In this document: piece by piece, positions 23,621-35,788 of the stretch
How positions within the stretch are numbered: the stretch's first letter is position 1
How the letters are laid out: every line of letters begins with the position of its first letter
Source: Antedon mediterranea
Lineage: Eukaryota; Echinodermata; Crinoidea; Comatulida; Antedonidae
Assembly: GCF_964355755.1 (NCBI RefSeq)
Contig: NC_092673.1
Coordinates: forward strand, 24,991,001 to 25,055,000
DNA: 64,000 nucleotides
Direction: 5' to 3'
The notes under the pieces: generated by a model
Seen by the model: the letters and a program-made list of their open reading frames with translations, nothing else
What the model was told of the DNA's origin: nothing
The model's database searches: none
Translations under genes and position numbers: made by a program

Positions 23621-26600
23621 CTATTGGAAACTCATGATTGTGTTTTTAATAATATCGGTGCATTCTCTCATCTGTTCTTCCGTCATGGTAAGCGGTGGAG
23701 TAAAGCGGATGATGTGGTCGTGCGTCGGTTTCGCAAGCAGGCCGTTGTCACGCAGTTTGAGACACACCTTCCATGCATTGTAATCTGTGACAAAAAAATA
23801 ATATAAGAATATATTATTGTTATTATGTAAGATCCAGAAAACATTCCAGCAAGGCAAGAATTATTGTTGCTTATCAGAGCTTCATACGCCATGGATGTAC
23901 TGTAATTTTTGTGGTGGTGATACCAAACTTCAAAGTCTGCCACCCACCCTAAAGCTATGTAATCTACCCAGCATAATTTCAACATATCACCAACCCAATA
24001 CACCTCTGCGTAGCTCAAAATACAATTCTATTTATATACCACCCACTCTTAACTACTCTAGCTACATCACTGTATACCTGATGTATCTTTAATAACTATG
24101 GCATTCATCAATCCTTTCCCTCGTACAACTGACACGATATCTTTATTTAGTTTGCTGAGTTCTTCACGAAGAATAACACCCAGTTTATCAGCTTTGTTTG
24201 CCAAGTCCTCTTCTACCAAAACCTGAAAAAATATATTTTTTAGAAATATTTATTCTCGTGTCTAAACCAAGCTGGTTTATTAATTGTTGAGCTCTGTCTC
24301 TACACTATCAAACATTATGTGACAAAACAATTTGATGTCATATCATATTTGGGCATATCTCTATACCATATTTGGTCACATCACACATTTTTTGTTAAAA
24401 TAGTTTGATAGTGTAGACAGAGATTTAGTTTGGCTGAAATCTAGGGAAGTTGGTTACTTGATAAGCCTTATGTCCAACCATATGGATTAGTTATGCTATC
24501 ATCTAGGTACATTATATACTTAAGTCCGATACCACAAACCAAAGCTGCTTGGCATGGTTGACTGTGTGTTTCTATAGGCAGTGAACACACTGTAAAAAAT
24601 GCATGTAAATTAGTCTTTTCTATTGGCACACAGTTAACAATTTGTATCAGGAGCCAATACTTGGTGTGGGGGATTTTTTTTTTACCATGTATCAAATTCA
24701 TTGTTTAAAGTGCAAATATAAATATACATTAGACACACAGTGAACCATAATGAAACAGAATAATAAATTAAACACACAGTTGACTGGTCCATATGGTACT
24801 TTGTTAATAAAAGATTTACTTTTTTTCTATTACACTATCAAGTATCTATTTACATTAACAAACATCTTTAAACTATATTAATTCAACTGTTAATATAAGG
24901 TTTCAAGTGTATACCTCTAAAGCTGTGATGGCTACCCTACAGGCAAGTGGATTTCCACCATATGTGGAGCCATGTTCTCCAGGCTTGATTGTCATCATCA
25001 CCTCATCATCTGCTAAGATTGCGGACACCTGTAGAACAAATTATGCTAATTAATCAGAAAATAACTAGCCATGATTTTAATGTACAGTTCATGGATAGTT
25101 AATTTTTATTTTGTTACTTTATTAAGTTTGTATTGTTTTCCAGGTAATGGTTCATTTATTCACTGCCTTTTGGAGGCTCAATCTTTAAGCCAAATTGAAT
25201 CCTCCACATCACAAATGCATGTCATAACATCCTTTAGAGGTTGATTATTGAAACAAGCAAAAAAAAAAAACAAGTCCTCAGCACATGTATCTCATATTGA
25301 CTGTTGTTTGGAGGCTAAATCTTAAAGCCAATTTGAATCCTCCTCACATGCATGTCATAACGTCCTTTGGAGGTTGAATATTAAAACCAAATTGAGTCCT
25401 ATTCTTATACAGAAACAGATTTTGGTAAATACTTACTGGATATACACCACCCGATAATGCTTTTCCTAAGATAACTAGATCTGGACGAACGTTTTCATGA
25501 TCAACACATAGCATCTTGCCAGTTCTGGCAAGCCCAGTCTGCACTTCATCAGCGATCCACAGTACCTAAAGTTTCAAAGTGTTTTGTTTACTAAAATATA
25601 TTTGTACAATTTAATATCTTATCTGTTTAATGCCTGTCAATCACAACATTGAATGCTATCTTAATTTTTTCTTAAAAAAGCAAATCTTTCTATTCATGTA
25701 CTGTGTAGGCTACGTGTATTGAGTAACTAAAGGGTTGTACGATATGTGGGTTTCCCCATTGTATTAGTCGCTTCTTCTAAATGTTAGGCTGCCTGAGAGC
25801 CACCTTTTAATTGTTTTCCTTCACAAAGGCTACAGTACTCACATTCTGTCTGGTACATATGTCTCTTACTCCTTGCAGATAGCCTTCATGGGGAACTACA
25901 ACTCCTGCCTCTCCTTGGATAGGTTCTACCATGAAAGCAACTACATTTGGATCCTGGCAAGCTTTCTAAATCAAAAGAATGGAATATGTTGTTTATATAA
26001 CAAGCATGAAATATACACTAAAAGCATAGTATAGTTGACAAGCTTTATAGACTAATTACACAGATAGTAAAAAATGTATCTGCTATAGGCAATTTCAGTT
26101 TTTAAAGAGATCCAACTACTTTACAAGGTGTCTGGAGTAGTGGCACTCTAGCTTGGTAGTTAACATGCTAACTTCACAATCATAGGGAGAGTGGCCGTTC
26201 ACACTTATAAAGAGAAACACTTAAAATTTAATTAATTTATTCTTTAATTAATGAGACTTTTTTAAAGAATGTACTGTACAATAATAGCTTACTGGACCTA
26301 AATCATGGCTATACCATAGTAAAACAGCTGTGTTTCACAAGAAGAATTAGGGTGTTCATTTAATTGTATGACAATGGGGTGGGAGAAGAAGAGGGAAGGG
26401 GATGGTTACTTATAAACTTGCAAGATTTAAACCTACTGTACCTCAAGTGCAGCTAGGTCATTGTATGGTATCAGTTCAAATCCAGGCATGTATGGGCCAA
26501 AACGTTCGTAGCAGCTAGGATCAGTTGACGATGAAACAGCTGCCAAAGTTCTTCCCCAGAAATTGTCATTAGCAAATATAATCTTCGCCTTGTTCGCTGG

Positions 26601-28803
26601 TACTTTTTTAACATCATAGCCCCACCTTCTTGCCAGTTTGCAGGCTGTTTCACCGCCTTCAACGCCTAGGTTTTGAAAGGTTTTACTATTATACAGATAA
26701 TGCCTGTTTAAAAGAGGGGTAATATAACATTTGATATCATCCGAGGAAATGACAATTTTTGCATTCTAGTAAACACATAGGTTATACTGTATAAGAAAAC
26801 TTGATGAAGCTCAGAAAACCAGAAATTAAGAAAACAAGGTTCTATATCCTGTCATACTCTGCAAAATTTACTTTTTTTTAGTAATGAATCTATAATTATA
26901 TTATAATCATGAATCAATCCTTGATTCAAATGCAAAATGTACACAACTATACTCGTTGTAGTTACGAATATAACTGGTGATACTCGTCAACACGAATACG
27001 CTTTACGAATACGAAATGGAAATCAGCTCAGAAGTATCACAAATGTGTTATGTATCCGTTTTCGTTATTGTATTCATAAGATTGCGAAACCTTCCTAATA
27101 TTCATTACCTGTATTCATTGGCAAGACTTTGTCATAACCAAACATCTTGGTGATATACTCTTCATACTCGCCCAATACATCTGTGTAAAATGCCCGAGAT
27201 GTAAGCGCCATGATGTCGAGCTGATCTTTCAGGGCATTTATAATCTTAGGGTGACAGTGACCCTGGTTGACAGCACCGTAAGCACTCAGAAAGTCATAGT
27301 AACGTTTGTTGTCTATGTCCCATACATGTACACCTGTCGATTGTGGCAAAATGGGTAAAATTTAGTGTTGCTGTAATATAAATTCGAAACACAAGGTTGC
27401 TGGGAGAAAAACTGCACTTCCCATTGCTGGAAAAAGGCTACACTTAAAACTACTGGGGCAAAGCTGCTCCCACCATTGCTGGAAAAGGGCTACACTTTAA
27501 AACTACTGGGGCCACGTCACATGCACCATTGCTGGAAAAAGATAACACTTAAAACTTCTGGGGCAAAGCTGCACCCACCATTGCTGGAGAAAGGCTGCAC
27601 AATATATATTTGTGTGTGTCTTAATGCTGTTTGTGATTTAGGCTAATTTCACTACAAGCATGTGTATGCGAGTTTGGTGTAATGGTTATGTAACAAGCCT
27701 TTCAATTAACAATAGCTTCAGTCGACTAACAATAGAACAGCAATGCGAAAATCAAACGAGTTAATTTGAAAAGAAATAGGTTTTTTAAACTACTCGCATA
27801 AAAAAAGGTGCACATTAAATCCAATTAAGCTTTAAAATGACAAATCACAAATTATAACTCTTGCTTCTTGTACAAAAATGAAGTTGTTTGGACAAGTAGT
27901 TCGAGAAAATGCAATTTCAGTTTACTTGTTAGTTTAAGACTGCTAGCCGGCTTTTGAAAAATTCCGTCTTATCTTTTCACACAAGCACTGTAGCAGGTCA
28001 GAAAAGTATACTAAAAAGTCGTCCAGAATTGGGACCTTAGTCTCAAATGGTCCAAAATGGAAATTTAATGGAATGGTCCTTAACCACATATCTATCTGTA
28101 TATTCATTTTGGTAAAGATCTTGTAATTACTTTTTGAATAATCCTGCTAATACTGTGCTAACAAACAAACAAACACACACGATCGATTACATATACCTCC
28201 TTGGCGGAGGTAGACTACTGGGGCAAAGCTGCATACACCATTGACATTTACTGTAAAACTACTGGGGCCAAGCCATAATATACTGTTCACTCAACATTGC
28301 AGAGACAAACCCACACATACTATTGTTGGGGAAAACCAACACAGACTTTTAAAAGCAAATGAAATTTGATCTACTAATACTATGCTTGATTTCAGATTTT
28401 ATATCTCTTTTACAATTTAAGAGGTTTTTATGCTGTAGTTTAAAAGAAATAACCATGGACTGTGATTTAAAAAAAATAAATGCAAAATCAGAAATCAAAA
28501 GTACACATTCTTGTATTACACAAGTTGGTATTAAAAACAAACCAATTAGTTACAGTACAACTTACATTACTTGCATAAAATAAATTGTAATAAAAAATCA
28601 AAACAAGTAAAACAATAGAAATGTTTACCTTTAGTTCGGGTAATTGCTACAGGCAAAGGGCCGTAATTATGTGCACCATACTTGGCTTCTCTATCAAACA
28701 CTTGCTGGGAAGTTGTCGCAGGAACTGGACGTGTTATTGTGCTCTGAGCGCGGGTCAGCTTGCTTACGAACTGTTGTCCTCTGATCACATGTTTGCTGAA
28801 CAT
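23621..28803 (-). CDS. OAT: Ornithine aminotransferase, mitochondrial
   Basis: Eight coding exons: 28803-28629, 27333-27109, 26665-26442, 25965-25843, 25565-25437, 25028-24915, 24222-24078, 23784-23621. They sum to 433 codons (432 residues; human 439). OAT is a class III PLP-dependent aminotransferase that converts L-ornithine and 2-oxoglutarate to glutamate semialdehyde and glutamate in the matrix. The first 30 or so residues ([20 protein letters not shown]) are basic and lack acid, as in a mitochondrial targeting peptide. Diagnostic stretches are [38 protein letters not shown], the PLP lysine in GKALSGG (about residue 284), [27 protein letters not shown] and [16 protein letters not shown]. 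All motifs are intact. It is probably active. Confidence 0.97.
24289..24425. repeat. MITE copy, CTACACTATCAAAC family, both ends present
   Basis: GAGCTCTGTCTCTACACTAT at the left pairs with the inverted ATAGTGTAGACAGAG at the right, giving a full hairpin of 137 bp in an OAT intron. Confidence 0.75.
25168..25402. repeat. Two direct repeats of about 90 bp in OAT intron 5
   Basis: Copies begin TTTTGGAGGCTCAATCTTTA (about 25168) and GTTTGGAGGCTAAATCTTAA (about 25308). Both carry CATGCATGTCATAAC and TTTRGAGGTTGA. The repeat has no evident function. Confidence 0.6.
27390..27600. repeat. Short tandem repeat in OAT intron 1, about 67-bp unit
   Basis: Copies share ACCATTGCTGGAAAAAGGC, ACACTTAAAACTACTGGGGC and AAAGCTGC. 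Degenerate copies recur at about 28205-28340 in the same intron. Confidence 0.75.
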
Positions 28804-29143
28804 TTTCTACAAATAAAAGATAAACTGATGTAATACTGTCAGCAGGGTCTAATAAACAATTTACAGGGACTGAATTGACTAACAGTACAAAGTTCTTTAA
28901 AGATGAATTGTCCCCTTAAAAATTAATCCTTAAAATATGCCATTTTAATGTTGCATAATAGTTATCTAAAAAAAATATGTTTAAATGAAAAACAGTAATT
29001 TAAAGAAAAAAAAAGTCAAGCTGGCTGCCAGCCAGTGAGTGGGTTTTTAGTTGAATTTAACTATTTATTTTGTCATTTTACCAGTGAAAACATTATTTCT
29101 TAACTTTTGAGGTGATTTTGGTGTAAAAAATAATTGATCAGCC

Positions 29144-29779
29144 TTAAAGCCCCATTCCCTACGTTTTTTAGATCTAATTTAAGATCACAAACTATATTTA
29201 ATGTAAAAAAAAAAAAAATATGATCCTATTGCGATAACTTTTTTCGTCTTTAAACGGTTAAAAATGTGAAAAATAAGTCGCTTCTAATAATTATAGCGGC
29301 CCGCTATAAATCCCAAAATGCATTGCGCGCGGATTGATATTTTTGTTTTTCACCTGTAATTCGCCCACTTTTCGATCGATCGTGAGGCCAAAACAAATGG
29401 AAGACTCCTAACTTTTCAGCGAAAATACCGGGTTTTCCCCCAATTTGTATCAACGGAGTCTGGCAAAAATAGAAAGACAATTAATGCAGCAACTATACAA
29501 CGTCAGGCTAGGTATATAGGTAGCGTACGATGTTCGTACGTTACCGATGTTTACCAGCTAGGCCTACAAAACTAAGCCTAGCTAGGCTAGGCCTAAGACC
29601 GTCCACGAGAGGTCGATCGCCGCGAGCTACTCAGGTAGTGCATTGTTTCTCACTTTTTATCATAATTTACCATAAAACGTACATTTAAGACAAGGAATGA
29701 CATGGTTTAATGTTTTTAAAGTGATATATATGTATTATTTTCCAAAAAACGTCCAAAATTGCAGGGAAGGGGTCTTTAA
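29144..29779. mobile_element. TTAA-bounded element, 636 bp
   Basis: Left end TTAA-AGCCCCATTCCCTACG and right end GCAGGGAAGGGGTCT-TTAA are imperfect inverted repeats. Inside is a GC-richer part with CTAG-rich words and GATCGATCG, and no ORF. The TTAA target suggests piggyBac-type mobilisation. Confidence 0.65.
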
Positions 29780-29887
29780 GAATGTACAATATGTCTCAGA
29801 AATACAAGTTTTGCGTTAATTAGTGACCTGACAGTGTATTTGCGCTGACATACTGTATGACAGAAAATGCAATGTTGACGGCGATTA

Positions 29888-30323
29888 TTAAAGCCTGTTT
29901 TTCTGTCGACGTTAAGTTACGTTGAGTTGCGTTGAGTTGACATATTCAACGATTTAACAGGAAAAGGGGGTAAAAATTAACGTTGAAAATCGTTAAAATC
30001 TTAAATCGTTAAAGTTGAACTTGGTTCAACTTTAACGATTACGATCGTTAAAACTGACCAATCAAATGGTCCACAAATTACGTCATTGCAGTTTGTGAAA
30101 AAATAGGTACGCGCTGGCAATTCTTGAATGTTTACAACGCAACGATTCTTTTCACCTTTTTTGTACACTTTTAAGGTCTGATATTTAAAAAAAACAAGTG
30201 TAAAAGTTAAATTAGCGGTCCGACTCGATCATCGCCATCGCTATTTTATTTTCATTCAACTTTAACGATTTTAAACTAAACGCAACTCAACGTATTTCAA
30301 CGTCGACAGGAAAACAGGCTTAA
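29888..30323. mobile_element. TTAA-bounded element, 436 bp
   Basis: Ends AGCCTGTTTTTCTGTCGACG and CGTCGACAGGAAAACAGGCT are near-perfect inverted repeats between TTAA sites. The inside has many AACGATT/AATCGTT words, including the inner hairpin AAAGTTGAAC-TTGGTTCAACTTT around 30018-30040. Confidence 0.75.
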
Positions 30324-30689
30324 AAGAAACAAGTATGAGAAGAGTCATAATTCAGTGACTACAAAAAAGGGAAAAAAAATAAAAACACATGTTGGCTGCG
30401 ATAGGCATATTTGTATTTACTATCTATACAATATGTGTAAAAAGTAAACAAAAACTTTAATGAATAATGACAAATGTCCTGATTCTATCAAATAATAATA
30501 ATTAAGATATTTTTATTATGTATGAAAGATACTGGTAAACTAGCTAGGCCAAACTGGTGTCCGCCTCTAGACCAGTTCAAACCCCCGCCGACGTCGGTAA
30601 GTTCATGTTGGTTCGATGGCCTAAACTATTATTGCTGACTGGAGGCCTCTTTCCTACCTAGCTAGGCCTACTACTAGGCCTAGGCGGTG

Positions 30690-31459
30690 TCTGATCATTT
30701 CGGCCGCCAGTCATTTCGGCCGCCGGTTATGGAATTGCAAAATTCATGAAACGCCAAAAAGGACAAAATATGTATTGTTAATTTCGGCCGCCAGAATTGT
30801 AATTATTCTTGAATATGTATGACACGCCATGTGTGTTAAAATGTTAATATTTTACTAGGCCTAAATACTGTATTATTAAGCCGAATCGGTGGTCTTCAAT
30901 TCCAGAAACAGCAGCGATATTATAGCGTGCACATTGCCATCACTACAGTGAATATTAATGATATTTTTTTAATAAGAAGGAGGTGATGCTGAAGTTTTTT
31001 TTATGTGCCAGTCAAAAACACTTGACTTGATTCATAAAACACATTTTTACAAAGCACACGCATCTTCGGGACTTGTAAAATAAATAAAAAAATAAACATT
31101 AAATCAATATTCATTTTAACCAAAATATTCAGACGGTAAAATACCGTAACTAATATAACTTTAAATCTATGCCTACGGCAAAAACAAAATGTATTTAGCC
31201 CATTGCACAACTGATCTCTAGTTTAAATGACCATAGACTTGATAAAGTTTTTTTTTCACTGTGTAATACTGTACAGTTAATGAGTTATTTCTGGCTATTT
31301 CAATTTGGCGCGCCATACCTGGCGGCCGAAATGATCATGCCATATTTTGTCCTTTTTGGAGTTTCATGAATTTGGGCGTTCCATAACCGGCGGCCGAAAT
31401 GATTGGCGGCCGAAATGATTGGCGGCCGAAATGATTGGCGGCCGAAATGCACTGTGACC
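30690..31459. mobile_element. Foldback element with GGCCGCC motifs
   Basis: The left arm (30690-30800) and right arm (31305-31459) are inverted copies. Each has ATTTCGGCCGCC motifs, then GGTTATGGAA, TTCATGAAAC and AAAAAGGACAAAATATG. The right arm has four tandem 17-bp copies of GGCGGCCGAAATGATT; the left has two to three. The spacer has no long ORF. Confidence 0.7.
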
Positions 31460-31784
31460 GGCCTAGGCTAGTAAAGAGACTATTTATATATAAATACTAT
31501 AGCCTAGGCTATAGGAGTCTCAATATTTTCATACCAATTATTATTTGCAGCCGCTTCTTTCAATTATGGTAAATTAAACATAGCATAACTTATTAATAGG
31601 AGTTCAAAACGTTCAAATAAGTAATATTCATACCAGTTTTATCCGTATATCTATTTAGGACCGGTCAAGTAGGTGATAAAACACGTTTATCTTCTCGACG
31701 AGCTCCTATCAACACATGCCTCGATCCTGCCCGTTTGTGTGTGTACTTAATGGGATTAATGAGCTATATTTCCTATACCATCCT

Positions 31785-31809
31785 GGCTAGTTGAGAATTC
31801 TCAACTATT
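31785..31809. repeat. 25-bp motif, inverted partner at 39992-40016
   Basis: GGCTAGTTGAGAATTC plus TCAACTATT occurs here and in exact reverse complement at 39992-40016, outside the two inverted arrays. Its core GTTGAGAATTCTCAAC is itself a palindrome. Confidence 0.85.
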
Positions 31810-32115
31810 TTATGTTTTTTTCTACCTTTCTGGAAAATGATATAATCCAAATTGTATTAATACTACCAGTAATAAATATTTAGAAACACTTGCATACCTT
31901 CACTAATTTTAGTTGTTTGTAGTTTAAGACAATCTTAGTGATATTTAAATGAAAACAATACGATAAAAACTATTGTGTCTGTATTTTACAAGACTATGAC
32001 TTCCGTATAACATGCATTGTGGGTACTTCAATTTTTATAGAAAAGCTAGGGAATCCTAATTTAGTAGGCAGCATATGGGGGCGGGGCAACCAAACTTGCT
32101 TATCAAATCAAAGCA

Positions 32116-34555
32116 CAGTAAAGCAAAGGATAAAATTAATGTACGATCCCGTTTAACACTGTTCTCAACTATAGTCATTTTGGTATACTTGAGCACAGTG
32201 ATAAAGAATAGGATAAACTTAACAATATACAACAAATAACATTAATGTACGATCCAGTTTAACACTGTTCTCAACTATAGTCATTTTGGTATACTTGAGA
32301 ACAGTGATAAAGAATAGGATAAACTTAACATTATACAACAAATAACATTAATGTATGATCCCGTTTAACACTGTTCTCAACTATAGTCATTTTGGTATAC
32401 TTGAGCACAGTGATAAAGAATAGGATAAACTTAACAATATACAACAAATAACATTAATGTACGATGTAGTTTAACACTGTTCTCAACTATAGTCATTTTG
32501 GTATACTTGAGCACAGTGATAAAGAATAGGATAAACTTAACTATATACAACATATAACATTAATGTACGATCCCGTTTAACACTGTTCTCGACTATAGTC
32601 ATTTTGGTATACTTGAGCACAGTGATAAAGAATAGGATAAACTTAATAATATACAACAAATAGCATTAATGTACGATCCAGTTTAACACTGTTCTCAACT
32701 ATAGTCATTTTGGTATACTTGAGCACAGTGATAAAGAATAGGATAAACTTAATAATATACAACAAAAAACATTAATGTACGATCCAGTTTACCACTGTTC
32801 TCAACTATAGTCATTTTGGTATACTTGAGAACAGTGATAAAGAATAGGATAAACTTAACAATATACAACAAAAAACATTAATGTACGATCCAGTTTAACA
32901 CTGTTCTCAACTATAGTCATTTTGGTATACTTGAGAACAGTGATAAAGAATAGGATAAACTTAATAATATACAACAAATAGCATTAAGGTATGATCCCGT
33001 TTAACACTGTTCTCGACTATAGTCATTTTGGTATACTTGAGCACAGTGATAAAGAATAGGATAAACTTAATAATATACAACAAATAGCATTAATGTACGA
33101 TCCCGTTTAACACTGTTCTCGACTATAGTCATTTTGGTATACTTGAGCACAGTGATAAAGAATAGGATAAACTTAATAATATACAACAAAAAACATTAAT
33201 GTACGATCCAGTTTACCACTGTTCTCAACTATAGTCATTTTGGTATACTTGAGAACAGTGATAAAGAATAGGATAAACTTAATAATATACAGCAAAAAAC
33301 ATTAATGTACGATCCAGTTTAACACTGTTCTCAAAACTATAGTCATTTTGGTATACTTGAGAACAGTGATAAAGAATAGGATAAACTTAACAATATACAA
33401 CAAAAAACGTACATTAATGTACGATCCAGTTTAACACTGTTCTCGACTATAGTCATTTTGGTATACTTGAGCACAGTGATAAAGAATAGGATAAACTTAA
33501 CAATATACAACAAAAAACATTAATGTACGATCCCGTTTAACACTGTTCTCAACTATAGTCATTTTGGTATACTTAAGCACAGTGATAAAGAATAGGATAA
33601 ACTTAATAATATACAACAAATAACATTAATGTATGATCCCGTTTAACACTGTTCTCGACTATAGTCATTTTGGTATACTTGAGAACAGTGATAAAGAATA
33701 GGATAAACTTAAAAATATACAACAAAAAACATGAATGTACGCGATCCAGTTTAACACTGTTCTCAACTATAGTCATTTTGGTATACTTGAGCACAGTGAT
33801 AAAGAATAGGATAAACTTAAAAATATACAACAAAAAACATTAATGTACGATCCAGTTTACCACTGTTCTCAACTATAGTCATTTTGGTATACTTGAAAAC
33901 AGTGATAAAGAATAGGATAAACTTAACAATATACAACAAAAAACATTAATGTACGATCCAGTTTAACACTGTTCTCAACTATAGTCATTTTGGTATACTT
34001 GAGAACAGTGATAAAGAATAGGATAAACTTAACAATATACAACAAAAAACGTACATTAATGTACGATCCAGTTTAACACTGTTCTCGACTATAGTCATTT
34101 TGGTATACTTGAGCACAGTGATAAAGAATAGGATAAACTTAACAATATACAACAAAAAACATTAATGTACGATCCAGTTTAACACTGTTCTCAACTATAG
34201 TCATTTTGGTATACTTGAGCACAGTGATAAAGAATAGGATAAACTTAATAATATACAACAAATAGCATTAATGTACGATCCAGTTTACCACTGTTCTCAA
34301 CTATAGTCATTTTGGTATACTTGAGCACAGTGATAAAGAATAGGATAAACTTAACAATATACAACAAATAACATTAATGTACGATCCAGTTTAACACTGT
34401 TCTCAACTATAGTCATTTTGGTATATTTGAGCACAGTGATAAAGAATAGGATAAACTTCGAATAAACAGCAAATAACATTAATGTAAGATGCCGTTTAAT
34501 ACTGTTTTAAACTATAGTCATTTGAGTATAATTAATCACAGATAAAGAATAAGAT
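32116..34555. repeat. Left arm: 106-bp tandem array
   Basis: About 23 head-to-tail units of 106 bp. Each has CACTGTTCTCAA, a 20-base spacer with CTATAGTCATTTTGGTATAC, and TTGAGAACAGTG or TTGAGCACAGTG, so each unit can form its own hairpin. The rest of the unit is GATAAAGAATAGGATAAACT plus an AT-rich link with ACATTAATGTACGATC. Confidence 0.95.
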
Positions 34556-34662
34556 CAACTTTAATACTATTTATTAAATTAAAAAATAAAAAAACTAATT
34601 CTATATTAACACATATTATTTACATATACTTTCACTGCTGATTTCTAGTATAAACAGGCCAT

Positions 34663-34767
34663 AGGCCTATACATGGCTGCAGTCGCGTGCTCAAATTTGA
34701 GTTGGTGTTTACCGACCGACCGATCGACATAGTGAGCTGTAGAGTCGCGTTTGCACGCTACTAAAAA
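34663..34767 (+). repeat. Dispersed repeat, inverted relative at 41712-41820
   Basis: GGCTGCAGTCGCGTGCTCAA, GTTTACCGACCGACC and GAGCTGTAGAGTCGCGT match the reverse complement of 41712-41820 over about 105 bp, at roughly 80% by eye. Confidence 0.7.
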
Positions 34768-35271
34768 GTTCACAAAAACCGTAGGACGGGCACAGGGAAG
34801 TTTGTTCGAAACTCCAACCCCTCCCCTGGCTATGCGTTTAGATTTTTCATGCCTTCTTTACAAACCAAGATTATTAGAATACTATTAGGAGGATCAAACA
34901 CAATTCTTGTTGCCAGATTTCATTGACATTACAGGTATGAAGTCTATCAATATACAGTACCGCTTAATACAATACTTGTTGAGGCCATATCCATCTATAC
35001 ATTTTAGTGTTATTCTACTTTAAAAAAGTCGATTTATATCAATACTCATCAACATACGATATAACGATAGAATTTATTGCAACTTGTCCATGTCGTATTC
35101 ATCTACAAATAAAGTGTCTATTACCGTACTTTTAAAAATCTATTTATATCAATACCTATCAACGTATGTACGTATGCATATTATATATACAAAACTATAT
35201 ACATCAACATAAATGTCATATCATCTACAGTCATTAGTGTTATTTCACTTTTAATATTAGTAAATCCAAAG

Positions 35272-35440
35272 GCAAAATACTGAAATATTAATAATGCTGT
35301 GGTCTCCATGGAGATACAAAAAAAGAAGCGAAAAGCTAAATCAAAACGATAAAGTAAAACAGCCAGAAACGTTAGCAGAGTTTTCGGGCAACACTAGCCC
35401 TTCATCAGTGCAAGTGAGGGTACTTGTACAAGATAGTGTT
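35272..35440 (-). mobile_element. Retroelement 3'-tail-like insertion
   Basis: On the minus strand it reads CTGATGAAGGGCTAGTGTTG, CCCGAAAACTCTGCTAACG and on to TTGTATCTCCATGGAGACCA. It is unrelated to the tandem units around it. It resembles ends of Penelope-like elements, from memory. CTGATGA, a GGGC/GCCC stem and GAAA are spaced as in a hammerhead core. Confidence 0.35.
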
Positions 35441-35788
35441 ATTTAACGTTTAGTCGATTTATATCAATACACTCATCAACATATGTACGTGCAATTCACG
35501 TCAACAATCAATAGTGTTAATTTCTCTTTTAAAAGTCGATTTATATCAATATACTCATCAACATATGTACGTGTCCACGTCATATTCATCTATAAATATT
35601 AGTGTTATTTCACTTTTAAAAGTCGATTTATCAATATACTCATCAATAAATGTACTTGTCCACGTCATATTCATTTACAAATCAGTGTTATTTCACTTTT
35701 CGAAGTCAATTATATCAATATAGGCCTACTCATCAACACATGTACGTGCAATTCACGTCATATTCATATATGATCAATAGTGTACAAC

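Larger units (their letters stand above)
28804..31780. other. Repeat-rich gene-free region upstream of OAT
   Basis: No host gene found. A solitary TTAA-type terminus, TTAAAGATGAATTGTCCCC, lies at 28897-28915. Two complete TTAA-bounded elements (29144-29779, 29888-30323) and a foldback element on GGCCGCC motifs (30690-31459) follow. The OAT promoter should lie near 28810-28900. Confidence 0.6.

Noticed and set aside
33603-33833. ORFs in the 106-bp arrays (also 39380-39589)
   Set aside because: Repeats of the same translated unit with no conserved start or codon bias.
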